In this document: positions 7,886 through 17,100 of the stretch, piece by piece
Numbering within the stretch: position 1 is the stretch's first letter
Layout of the letters: the number at the start of each line of letters is the position of its first letter
NCBI GenBank assembly: GCA_016718405.1
Contig: JADKDJ010000006.1
Span: forward strand, 186,001-250,000
DNA from: Candidatus Rhodoferax odensensis
GTDB lineage: Bacteria; Pseudomonadota; Gammaproteobacteria; Burkholderiales; Burkholderiaceae_C
Length of the DNA stretch: 64,000 nucleotides
Reading direction: 5' to 3'
Notes under the pieces: generated by a model
Told to the model about the DNA's origin: nothing
What the model saw: only the letters and a program-made list of their open reading frames with translations
Database searches by the model: none
Program-made: the position numbers and the translations under genes

Positions 7886-9183
7886 AACCGAAACACCTCA
7901 GCCGCCGCAGCCACCGTCTCGGCAATGTCTCCCTCGGTATGCGCCGCGCTCACAAAGCCAGCTTCGTACAAGGCCGGGGCGATGTACACGCCGCGGTCCA
8001 GCAGGCCATGGAATAGGGTGTTGAAACGCTTGCTGTCGGTGGTCATCACCGTGGCGTAGTTCTGCGGCAAGTCCTTGAACAGGAAGAAGCCGAACATGCC
8101 GCCCTCGCTGTCGCCGCAGAAGGGCACGCCCGCTTGGTCGGCGGCGCCCTGCAAGCCCTTTAGCAGCAGTTGCGTCTTGCGGCTCAGGTCCTCGTAGAAG
8201 CCGGGCTTGCCGATTTCGCGCAGCGTGGCCAGACCGCAGGCGGTGGCCACCGGGTTGCCCGACAGCGTGCCTGCCTGGTACACCGTGCCCAAGGGGGCCA
8301 GGTGCTCCATGACGGCGCGCTTGCCGCCGAACGCGGCCAAGGGCATGCCGCCACCAATTACCTTGCCCATCACGGTCATGTCAGGCTCAAAACCCGGGAT
8401 GCTTCGTGCATAGACGCTTTGCGCGCTGCCCAGCGCGACGCGAAAGCCGGTCATCACCTCATCGAAGATGAACAGAGCGCCATGCTCGGTGCACAGTTCG
8501 CGACACCGCTTCATGAACGGCACCGAGGCGCGCACGAAGTTCATGTTGCCGGCAATTGGCTCGATGATGAGGCATGCCAGTTCCTTGCCGTGCAGCGCAA
8601 ACGCTTCTTCAAGCTGCTGCAGGTTGTTGTACTCCAGCACCAGCGTGTGCTGCACCACTTCCGGTGGCACACCGGCACTGGTCGGGTTGCCAAAGGTGGC
8701 CAGGCCGGAACCGGCTTTGACCAGCAAGGCGTCGGCATGGCCGTGGTAACAGCCCTCGAACTTGATGAACATGCTGCGCCCGGTGGCGCCGCGCGCCAGG
8801 CGGATCGCGCTCATCCCGGCTTCGGTGCCGCTGCTCACCAGACGCACCATGTCCATGCTGGGCACGCGCTCCAAAATGGCTTCGGCCAGTTCAACTTCGC
8901 GCTCGGTCGGCGCGCCAAACGAGAAGCCGTCCAGCGCGGCCTTTTGTACCGCTTCCAGCACGGCGGGGTGGCCGTGGCCCAGGATCATGGGTCCCCAAGA
9001 GCCGATGTAATCAATATAGCGCTGGCCGTTGGCGTCCCAGAAGTAGGCGCCTTGCGCGCGCTGCACGAAGCGTGGCGTGCCGCCCACGGCCCTGAAAGCG
9101 CGGACCGGGGAATTGACGCCACCGGGAATCACGCGGCGCGCCCGTTCAAAAAGATCTTGGTTGCGGTCAGTGCTGTGTGTCAT
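7879..9183 (-). CDS. hemL: Glutamate-1-semialdehyde 2,1-aminomutase
   Basis: PLP enzyme that converts glutamate-1-semialdehyde to 5-aminolevulinate in the C5 route to heme. The 434-residue protein starts MTHSTDRNQDLFERA and has the family order: RVIPGGVNSPVRAF, YIDYIGSWGP, the VSSGTEAGMSAIRLAR cofactor region, FDEVMTGFR with the PLP-contacting Asp, and MGKVIGGGMP with the Schiff-base lysine. Length is normal. The start overlaps the 3' end of thiD by 17 bases, so the pair is probably translated together. The stop lies in a small hairpin. Confidence 0.97.
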   Translation of the reverse strand: MTHSTDRNQDLFERARRVIPGGVNSPVRAFRAVGGTPRFVQRAQGAYFWDANGQRYIDYIGSWGPMILGHGHPAVLEAVQKAALDGFSFGAPTEREVELAEAILERVPSMDMVRLVSSGTEAGMSAIRLARGATGRSMFIKFEGCYHGHADALLVKAGSGLATFGNPTSAGVPPEVVQHTLVLEYNNLQQLEEAFALHGKELACLIIEPIAGNMNFVRASVPFMKRCRELCTEHGALFIFDEVMTGFRVALGSAQSVYARSIPGFEPDMTVMGKVIGGGMPLAAFGGKRAVMEHLAPLGTVYQAGTLSGNPVATACGLATLREIGKPGFYEDLSRKTQLLLKGLQGAADQAGVPFCGDSEGGMFGFFLFKDLPQNYATVMTTDSKRFNTLFHGLLDRGVYIAPALYEAGFVSAAHTEGDIAETVAAAAEVFRLL

Positions 9184-10111
9184 GGGGTGAACTGTGAGGG
9201 GTCAAGAGGGTGGGTGGCTGATCGGCATCGCCGCCCTCGCCGTCGTCGGGCTGGGCCCAGAACAAGCGATCGGGCAACACGTGACCCATGCCGGGGCGAA
9301 AGCCGCCGTCCAGGCAACGGTCCAGGTAGCTCAAGGCTTCGGTGAAGGCTTCTTCCAATCCGGTCCCACTGGCCAGCAGGGCGGCTAGCGCCGCGCTCAG
9401 CGTGTCGCCGGCACCGGTGAAGACCGCTTCAAAACGCTCAAAGCTCTCGGTGCCCAACACGGTCTGCGGGGTGCTCAGCACGTTGTCGATGAACTGATCC
9501 GGGCGCGCGATGCCGGTGACCAGTGTGTAGGGAACGCCAAGCTCCCCAGCCGCCTTGGCGATGTCCCGAGCGCCGGGCGCTCGCTCGCTGCTCCAGTCGG
9601 GCAGGAGCCAGCGCCACAGGCTGCTGTGGTTTCCTACCAACACTGTGGTTTGCGGTAGCACCAGCTCCTTGAACGCGTCGAGGTACAGGTCGATCTGAAC
9701 CTCATCCCACCACGACAAGTCGGGCATATAGGCAATCAGGGGTGTATCGGAGTAGTCCGAGGCGATTTCGGCAATCGTGCTCAGGTTCTCCGGAGACCCG
9801 ACGAAGCCGACCTTGATCACCTGCACTGGCACGTCCTCCAGGATCAGCTTGGCCTGCTGGGCGACCGATTCGTCGTCCATTGCAAAGTGGTCGACGATCT
9901 CGGCGGTGTCGCGCGCGTAGGCGCCGGTGACGACCGGCAAGGCATGCGCGCCCACCGAGCCGATGGCCATCACGTCGCCGGCGAGCCCCGCGGCGCCACT
10001 GGGGTCATTGGCGTTGAACACCAGCACACAGGCGGGCTGACTCGCCTCTGGCGGGTCGCCATCTATAGGGGAAAGCGTGGGGGGTGTCATGGTCCGATCT
10101 GCGTTGGCCAT
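9167..10111 (-). CDS. thiD: Hydroxymethylpyrimidine/phosphomethylpyrimidine kinase (ThiD-like)
   Basis: Ribokinase-fold kinase that phosphorylates HMP and HMP-P in thiamine synthesis. The visible core includes VLVFNANDPSGAAGLAGD at the substrate-binding start (canonical ThiD has GSDxSGGAGxxAD) and the anion-hole/catalytic region FTGAGDTLSAALAALLA. The 314-residue length exceeds the usual 260-270 because of a low-complexity N-terminus and an acidic C-terminal tail. Substitution of the usual GSD by NAND, and a divergent middle, leave open a different pyrimidine-like substrate. The start is uncertain: the ATG at 10090 would remove seven residues. It overlaps hemL and is divergent from the rubredoxin gene. 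Confidence 0.82.
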   Translation of the reverse strand: MANADRTMTPPTLSPIDGDPPEASQPACVLVFNANDPSGAAGLAGDVMAIGSVGAHALPVVTGAYARDTAEIVDHFAMDDESVAQQAKLILEDVPVQVIKVGFVGSPENLSTIAEIASDYSDTPLIAYMPDLSWWDEVQIDLYLDAFKELVLPQTTVLVGNHSSLWRWLLPDWSSERAPGARDIAKAAGELGVPYTLVTGIARPDQFIDNVLSTPQTVLGTESFERFEAVFTGAGDTLSAALAALLASGTGLEEAFTEALSYLDRCLDGGFRPGMGHVLPDRLFWAQPDDGEGGDADQPPTLLTPHSSPHDTQH

Positions 10112-10205
10112 CAGGCAGAATAACGCACGAAGTGTCGTGTCAAGCGCAAATCTCGGGGGCCGTCTCTATACAATCGTTGCATTCTATTCGAAGGCACCTT
10201 AAGCT

Positions 10206-10379
10206 GTGAGCCAAACCAAAACCTGGATGTGTTTGATTTGCGGTTGGATCTACGATGAGTCGTTAGGGGCACCCGACCACGGCGTCGCGGCCGGAACACG
10301 TTGGAGCGATGTGCCCATGAACTGGACATGCCCTGAGTGTGGCGCCCGCAAAGAAGACTTTGAAATGGTGCAAATATGA
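10206..10379 (+). CDS. Rubredoxin
   Basis: 57-residue iron protein with the two CxxC knuckles of rubredoxin at C9/C12 and C42/C45 (MCLICGWIYDE and WTCPECGARKEDFEMV). It binds one iron and carries single electrons in the cytoplasm. It starts with GTG at 10206, preceded by AAGGCACC; an internal ATG at 10227 would cut into the first iron knuckle region, so the GTG is preferred. It lies 63 bases upstream of pilG in the same direction, an arrangement conserved in many Burkholderiales, though no role in twitching motility is established. Confidence 0.95.
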   Translation: MSQTKTWMCLICGWIYDESLGAPDHGVAAGTRWSDVPMNWTCPECGARKEDFEMVQI

Positions 10380-10442
10380 GGCCACAGGCTTGAAGCTATT
10401 CATGATCATCTCTACAGAACGTCAGCACGGGAGCAGTGTCTT

Positions 10443-10841
10443 GTGAATACCCCTGCATCTGTTTTCAAGGTGCTGGTGATTGACGACAGCAACACCATTC
10501 GTCGCAGCGCCGAGATTTTTCTCAAGCAAGGTGGCCACGAGGTGATGCTGGCCGAAGACGGCTTTGACGCACTGGCCAAAGTCAACGATTACCAGCCCCA
10601 TCTCATTTTCTGCGACATCCTGATGCCCCGCCTGGACGGCTACCAGACCTGTGCCATCATCAAGCGCAACGCGAAGTTCTCGGGCGTGCCGGTGGTGATG
10701 CTGTCATCCAAGGACGGCGTGTTCGACAAAGCCCGCGGCCGTATGGTGGGGGCACAGGATTACCTGACCAAGCCGTTTACCAAAGACCAACTTTTGCAGG
10801 CCGTCCAGCAATTCGGCGCGGTGCTGCAAGGAGAAACCTGA
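10443..10841 (+). CDS. pilG: Twitching motility response regulator PilG
   Basis: 132-residue single-domain CheY-like receiver. The acidic pair DD (14-15), phosphoacceptor Asp58 (FCDILMPRLDG) and Lys110 (YLTKPF) are all present. In Pseudomonas, PilG receives phosphate from ChpA and drives pilus extension and cAMP signalling. It starts with GTG (VNTPASVFKV). The stop codon overlaps the pilH start (TGATG). It heads the Chp operon pilG-pilH-pilI-pilJ-chpA, which probably shares one promoter, possibly with the rubredoxin gene. Confidence 0.95.
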   Translation: MNTPASVFKVLVIDDSNTIRRSAEIFLKQGGHEVMLAEDGFDALAKVNDYQPHLIFCDILMPRLDGYQTCAIIKRNAKFSGVPVVMLSSKDGVFDKARGRMVGAQDYLTKPFTKDQLLQAVQQFGAVLQGET

Positions 10842-11206
10842 TGCCTATACAAAAAGTACTGATCGTTGACGATTCCAAGACCGAACTCATGTTCATGACC
10901 GACTTGCTGCAGAAGAACGGTTATTCGGTGCGAACGGCCGAGGGCGCCGACGAGGCGTTTCGACGGCTGGCCGAGGAGAAGCCCGACCTCATCCTGATGG
11001 ATGTGGTGATGCCCGGGCAAAACGGCTTTCAGCTCACCCGTGCCATCAACCGCACCCCCGAGTACACCGACATCCCCATCATCATGTGCACCAGCAAGAG
11101 TCTGGAGACCGATCGGGTGTGGGGCATGCGCCAGGGGGCCCGCGACTACATCACCAAGCCGGTCGATGCGGCCGAGTTGTTCGTCAAGATCAAGGCACTG
11201 GGCTGA
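10841..11206 (+). CDS. pilH: Twitching motility response regulator PilH
   Basis: 121-residue stand-alone receiver domain. It has the acidic pair at residues 10-11, phosphoacceptor Asp54 (LILMDVVMPGQNGF) and Lys106 (YITKPVD). In type IV pilus chemosensory systems PilH is the second output of ChpA, acting as a phosphate sink or retraction regulator. Its ATG overlaps the last base of pilG, so translation is coupled, and pilI begins 15 bases after its stop. Confidence 0.95.
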   Translation: MPIQKVLIVDDSKTELMFMTDLLQKNGYSVRTAEGADEAFRRLAEEKPDLILMDVVMPGQNGFQLTRAINRTPEYTDIPIIMCTSKSLETDRVWGMRQGARDYITKPVDAAELFVKIKALG

Positions 11207-11221
11207 ACCACTCAATCATCC

Positions 11222-11752
11222 ATGGCAAACCGCGAAGCGCTTCGAGAACTACAAACCCGACTTGCCAGCCGCTTGCAGGCTGCGCGTACCGAAGGTGTGT
11301 CCATCGCCTGGCTTGCCGTCAAGGCCGGCGAGTCGAACTATCTGTTCCCCCTGGCCCTATCGGGTGAAATATTCCCTTTGCCGACGGTTCAGGTCGTGCC
11401 CTACTCGCGTCCCTGGTTTCTCGGCGTCGTGAACCTTCGCGGTGGCGTCTACGGCGTGGTCGATCTGGCAAGCTTTGTCGGTGACGGGCAGGCGCGCGTG
11501 CGCTCGGAGCAGGCCCTGTCAGAGTCCAGTCTGGTCACTTTTAACACCGCGTTGGAAGTCAACTGTGCCTTGATGGTGGATGGTCTGTCGGGCTTGCGCA
11601 ATCGGGAGTCATTTTCGAGTTCTGAGCCCGCGCCGGAAGGCTCTCCGGTGTATTTTGGCAACCGGTACCGTGATCTCGGTGGTGCCGATTGGCAGGAGAT
11701 CAATCTGCGTTCACTGTCCCAGTTCGCCTCGTTTTTGAGCATCAGCGTTTAA
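11222..11752 (+). CDS. pilI: CheW-like adaptor PilI
   Basis: 176-residue CheW-domain protein. The SH3-like core is recognisable from LFPLALSGEIFPLP and VPYSRPWFLGVVNLRGGVYGVVDL, the RGxxxxVVDL region being the usual CheW signature. It couples the receptor PilJ to the kinase ChpA at the cell pole. It lies in the middle of the operon, 15 bases after pilH and 21 bases before pilJ. The length is typical for PilI rather than for a bacterial chemotaxis CheW. Confidence 0.93.
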   Translation: MANREALRELQTRLASRLQAARTEGVSIAWLAVKAGESNYLFPLALSGEIFPLPTVQVVPYSRPWFLGVVNLRGGVYGVVDLASFVGDGQARVRSEQALSESSLVTFNTALEVNCALMVDGLSGLRNRESFSSSEPAPEGSPVYFGNRYRDLGGADWQEINLRSLSQFASFLSISV

Positions 11753-11773
11753 GTTTCTACCTAAGGTTTCATC

Positions 11774-14069
11774 ATGTCCGTCGTTGATCAATTCAAGAAA
11801 CTGTTCTCCAAGAACGATGCGCCCTCCGAGCACGATTCCAGGTTGAGTCTGGCCATGCCGGAAGCAGCGCCGGATGGCACCGTCGGTATGCTGGTGACCG
11901 AACAGGTCCAGGCGCACCTGGATACGGATGAGATCAAGCCCTTGGTTGCGACCATCAAGCCGGACGAGGCACCCCGCGGTGGAGACGCCAGCGCAGGATG
12001 TTGACCTTATTGAGTTGCCAGTGCTGGGTAGGAAGACCGTCAGTCAGCATCAGCGCACCTTGATGATCCTGCTTGGCGCTACCCTTGCGGGCTTGGGCGC
12101 CTTGACCTTCTACACGCTGAATCAGGCCAACCAGGTTGCCCAGCAGCTCAATGCGACCGGTCAGGGGTTGATGCAGTCGCAGCGACTGGCCAAATCCGTG
12201 TCGCAGGCGCTGGTTGGCGGTGCGCAGGCGTTTCCGGACGTGAAAGAGAGCTCGGACGTGTTGGCCAAAACGGTTCGGGGCCTAAAGTCGGGAGACAGCG
12301 CTCTGAACATCGATTCCCTTGATGAGTCCTTCCAGTCCGAACTGACCAAAGTCACCCCGCTGATGGAGCGCGCCGAGAAGAACGCCGCGACGGTCATGGG
12401 ACAACAGAAGATCCTGACTCAGGTGGGCGCCGCGCTGCGCTTGATCAACCGCCAGTCGTCTGATTTGCTGGAGATCGCCGAGACCGTCTCGTCGCTGAAA
12501 CTGCAACAAAACGCACCCTCCACCGAAATCTCGGCCGCCGGCCAGTTGGTGATGTTGACCCAGCGTATCGGCAAGTCTTCCAACGAGTTCCTGACAGTGG
12601 AAGGCGTGAGCCCAGAGGCGGTGTTCCTGCTGGGCAAGGACTTGAATTCGTTCAAGGAAATCGCTCAGGGCTTGCTGGAAGGGAGTCCGGAGTTGCGCCT
12701 GAACGCGTCGCGCGACGCGCAGACCAAAGAGCAGTTGGTGGCGCTGATCAAACTCTATGAAGAAACACGAACACAGGCCGGGGCGATTCTGGGCAACTTG
12801 CAGGGCCTGGTTTCCGCCCGTGAAGCGCAGGCGGCGATCATTGCCGACAGCGAGCCGCTGCGTCGTGGTCTTGAGGAATTGCAGGGCAAGTTGTCTGGGC
12901 GCACTGGATTTGGCGGGTTTTCGCTGGCCATGTTTGCAATCCTGGTGGTTTTGGCGGTGTTGTTTGCGGCGGGCCTGTCGCGGGTTCAGCTACTTGACAG
13001 CCAGACGCGTCAGGTGGCGGCCGAGGCGCGGCGTCTCGATGCGGAGCGGCTTGAACAAGAAGCCAAGCGGGTCAACGACGCCAATCAGGCCGCCATTTTG
13101 CGACTGATGAATGAGCTGCAGACGGTGGCTGAAGGTGACTTGACGCAGGAAGCAACCGTGACCGAGGACATCACCGGCGCCATTGCTGATTCGGTCAACT
13201 ACACCGTCGAGGAGTTGCGCTCGTTGGTGGGCAACGTTCAGAGTACGGCGACCCGCGTGGCGCAGACGACGGCCGACGTGGATACCACCTCGACCGAGCT
13301 ATTGGCGGCATCGAACGAGCAGCTGCACGAGATCCGCGAGACTGGCAAGTCGGTTGTGGATATGGCCTCCCGCATCAATGAGGTGTCGGTGCAAGCGCAG
13401 GAATCAGCAGCGGTGGCGCGGCAATCGCTGCAAGCCGCCGAAGTGGGGCTGCAGGCGGTGCAAAACGCCATCGGTGGTATGAACTCCATCCGTGACCAGA
13501 TTCAGGAAACGTCCAAGCGGATCAAACGCCTGGGTGAGTCCTCGCAAGAGATTGGTGAAATTACGGAACTGATCTCGGACATTACCGAACAGACCAACGT
13601 GCTGGCCCTGAACGCGGCCATTCAGGCAGCGTCAGCGGGCGAAGCAGGACGCGGTTTCTCGGTGGTGGCGGAAGAGGTGCAGCGACTGGCCGAGCGCTCA
13701 GCTGATGCGACGCGGCAGATTTCGGCACTGGTTAAGGCGATTCAGACCGACACGCAGGATGCCGTGGGCGCCATGGAACGTTCTACCCAGGGCGTGGTTG
13801 AGGGAGCCAAGCTGTCAGACAACGCGGGTACCGCACTGACCGAGATCGACCAGGTGTCGCGCCGACTGGCTGAGCTGATTGAGCAGATCTCCAGCTCGAC
13901 CTCACGGGAAGCCACGCTTGCCAACGTGGTGGCCGACAACATTCAGCACATTTTTGCCGTGACCGAGCAGACTGGCGAGGGCACGCGCTCCACCGCCGCG
14001 CAGGTGCGCGAGCTTTCCCGCATGGCTGATGAGTTGCGCGAGTCGGTATCCCGATTCAAGATTGCCTGA
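11774..14069 (+). CDS. pilJ: Twitching motility methyl-accepting protein PilJ (one frameshift)
   Basis: Receptor of the Pil/Chp system. Two frames must be joined. The first (from 11774, MSVVDQFKKLFSK) ends prematurely at 12004. The rest continues in the frame ending at 14069. Dropping one C from the CCCC run at 11972-11975 joins ...KPDEAP to AVETPAQDVDLIELPVLG and yields 764 residues. The protein has an N-terminal transmembrane helix (LMILLGATLAGLGALTFYTL), a PilJ-type sensory region, a second membrane span near corrected residues 380-400, and a C-terminal MCP signalling hairpin with the conserved ALNAAIQAASAGEAGRGF tip. I judge the frameshift a likely sequence error, since everything downstream is intact. 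Confidence 0.9.
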
Positions 14070-14112
14070 GTTCGATCGGCCTGATTAGCCACCCGCAGGA
14101 GTGCACGACCCC

Positions 14113-17100
14113 ATGCAACCGAACGCTGCCCCCACGGGCGACAACGACATTGCCGTCAACGATCTGGGGCCCCTGGCTTGGGTCCTGGATGAGCTTCGAA
14201 AGTCGCTGGAAGGCGCTACCAAGGCACTGCGCCGTTTTGTTCGCGATGCTGAATTGGCACGCGGCTCCGATCTTGCTGCGCTCGATTCGAGTCAGCTTCG
14301 CATTGCTCGCCAGCAGTTGCATCAGGCGGTTGGCGCACTGGAGATGGTTGGACTCAGCGAGCCGGCGAAGTTGCTCAAAGCGATGGAAGCGCTGGCGCAG
14401 AAGTTTGTGCAGCGCCCAGAACTGTGCAGCGATGACGCGGCCAACAAGGTTGAACGGGCAAGTTTCGCCCTGTCGGAGTACCTCGAGGCCGTTCTCAAGG
14501 GTAAGGTTGCTTCCCCTGTTGCCTTGTTTCCGCAGTACCGTGATGTGCTGGAGTTGATTGGGGTTGAGCGTGTGCATCCGGCCGACTTGTGGCCGATCTC
14601 TTGGAAGTGGATCGACGTTGCGTTGCCGGTGAAGACCGCTGCCCTCGGGTACGACCAGGCTTCCCGAGCGAGCTTGGACCGATCTATTCTCAAAGTCGTG
14701 CAGACTGGGGACGCTGACGCGTCAGCAACCATGCGCGACATCAGCCTGGGGTTTGCCCAGGCCCAGGCCGAACCTGAGCCGAGGGCTTTCTGGAAGATCT
14801 GCGCGGCCTATTTCGAAACCCTGGCGCTTGGCTTGGGACCGGTCGATGTTTATGGCAAACGCGCGGCCTCGCGGGTGTTGTTTCAATACCGGACGTTGGC
14901 CAAAGGTGATCCGGCGGTTTCTGATCGACTGGCGCAAGACTTGCTGTTTTTCTGCGCTCAGGCGGGTCCGGCTGACGGCAATAAGGCGCCGGTGCTGTCG
15001 GCGGTGCGCGCGGCCTACGGCCTGAGTGGGGCGCAGCCGGTCAGCTATGAGTCGCCACAGTTTGGTCGCTACGATCCAGCGGTTCTGGTTCAAGCGCGCA
15101 AGCGCATTGCGGCCGCCACCGAAACCTGGTCGGCCTTGGCTGGGGGTGACACCAATCGGTTCAAGGTCGCGACCGACCAGTTCAGCCTGGTGGCCGACTC
15201 GATACTCAAGTTGCACCCGGAGAGCGGGGATCTGGCACGCGCCATGGTCCGTGCCATTGAGACCACCGTGCGTTCGGCCGAGCCGCCAACGCCAGCCCTG
15301 GCGATGGAAGTCGCAACGGCGGTGCTGTACCTGGACGCGGCGTACGACGACATTGATCCGACCGATTCGCACATGCTTGAGCGGAGTGTGCGCCTGGCAC
15401 AGCGTCTTGATCATGTCATCGCCGGGGGGCAGCCTGAAGCGCTGGAAGGCTGGATGGAGGATCTCTATCGTCGGGTCAGCGACCGCCAGACGATGGGCAG
15501 CGTTGTCGCTGAGTTGCGGACCACGCTGGGCGAGGTCGAGCGAGCTTTGGACCAGTTCTTTCGCAATCCGCAGGACAAGGCTCCCCTGCATGAAGTGCCC
15601 AGCCAGTTGGCGCAAATGCGTGGTGTCTTTTCGGTGCTGGGGCTTGATCAGGCGTCGTTGGCCGCGCTGCGCATGCGCGCCAGTGTTGAAAAATTCCTGG
15701 TTGATGACGTCGACCTGCCGTCGGCCCGTGGTGGCATCTTCGAAAAACTGGGCAACAGCCTGGGTGCCATCGGTTTCCTGATTGACATGTTGAGTTACCA
15801 GCGTGCGCTGGCCAAGAAGCTGTTCGTTTACGACGAGGACCTGGGGGAATTCAAACCGTTGATGGGGCGCGAGAAAGCGCCTGAACCGCAAGCCCTGCCT
15901 TGGCTCAGGCAGCGCCCGTGCTGCCAACCGTTGCGCAGCCAGTCCCGGACGCTACGCCACCGCGCGCTGCCGTGGAGATCGAACCGCCTGCAGCACCCGT
16001 TGAGTCGACCGTTGCCGTGCCAGTGCCAGTGCCGACGACTGCCACCGTGGTGCCCAGTGCGGACTTGGAAGATGACGACGAAACCGAGCTCAAGGAAATC
16101 TTCCTCGAAGAGGCACGCGAAGTTGTCGAAACCGGGCTTGAAGCCATTGCCGAGCTGCTGGAAGAGCCATCCGATCTGGGTCAACAGACTACGCTGCGGC
16201 GCGCGTTCCACACGCTCAAGGGTAGCTCGCGCATGGTGGGGCTCAACGAGTTGGGCGAGGCTGCCTGGTCCCTGGAACAGCTGCTCAACACCTGGCTGGC
16301 TGAGCAAAAGCCCGCCAGCGCCGAGTTGCTGGCCCTCTCGGGCGAGGCCATGCGGGGATTTGGTCGGTGGGTCGAAGACATCGCCGCCGACACCGACGCG
16401 CATTGGAGTTCGGCACCATTTCGGGAGGCTGCGGATGCTCTGCGGCTGCACCGCCAGGTCGTTGCGCTCCAAATTCCTGGTGCGGCCGCAGCGGCGCCAG
16501 CGCCCGCCGAAGCCGCACCGGCCGCCGAGCCAGCAGCGGACGAATTCTATGAGGCGACACAGGCCTTCGAAGCAGAGCAAATAGCCTCAGCACCTGCGCC
16601 CGCCGAATCCGTGCTGGCGACCAACCGTTGCTCCGCCTGCCACTGGCGGGTCGGTCGAGGCGGAGCTTCCCGATCTTGGCATGGACGACATCGACTTCGA
16701 AAGCGTAGTTGCAGCGCCTGTCGAGCCTGAGCAGGCAGAGCAGACGCCTGAGGCCGCTGAGGTGCCGCTGGAGCCGGTCCAGTCCGAGGCACCAGTGGCC
16801 GCCACCGAGTTGGCAGTCGCAAGCGAAGACGAAATGCCGCCCGTGCCTGAAATCGTTGCGGCTGCTGTGCTCCCGACCGTGAGTGAGGCACCTGAGGATG
16901 TGCCGTTGCCGGAAGTCGAAGAGGCCCTGGTTCTTGAAGAGGCAACATTGGCCGTGTCTGAACCGACTGAAGTCGATGATCAGGTCAAGGTCATTGGGAC
17001 ACTGCGAATCAACATCCCCTTGTACAACGTCTACCTCAATGAGGCAGATGAATGGTCACGGCGCTTGTCAACGGAGTTGAGCGAATGGGCGATGGAATTG

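Noticed and set aside
11950..12004. Programmed frameshifting in pilJ
   Set aside because: No heptamer slippery site, downstream structure or internal ribosome site is apparent; the same type of homopolymer indel recurs in unrelated genes.
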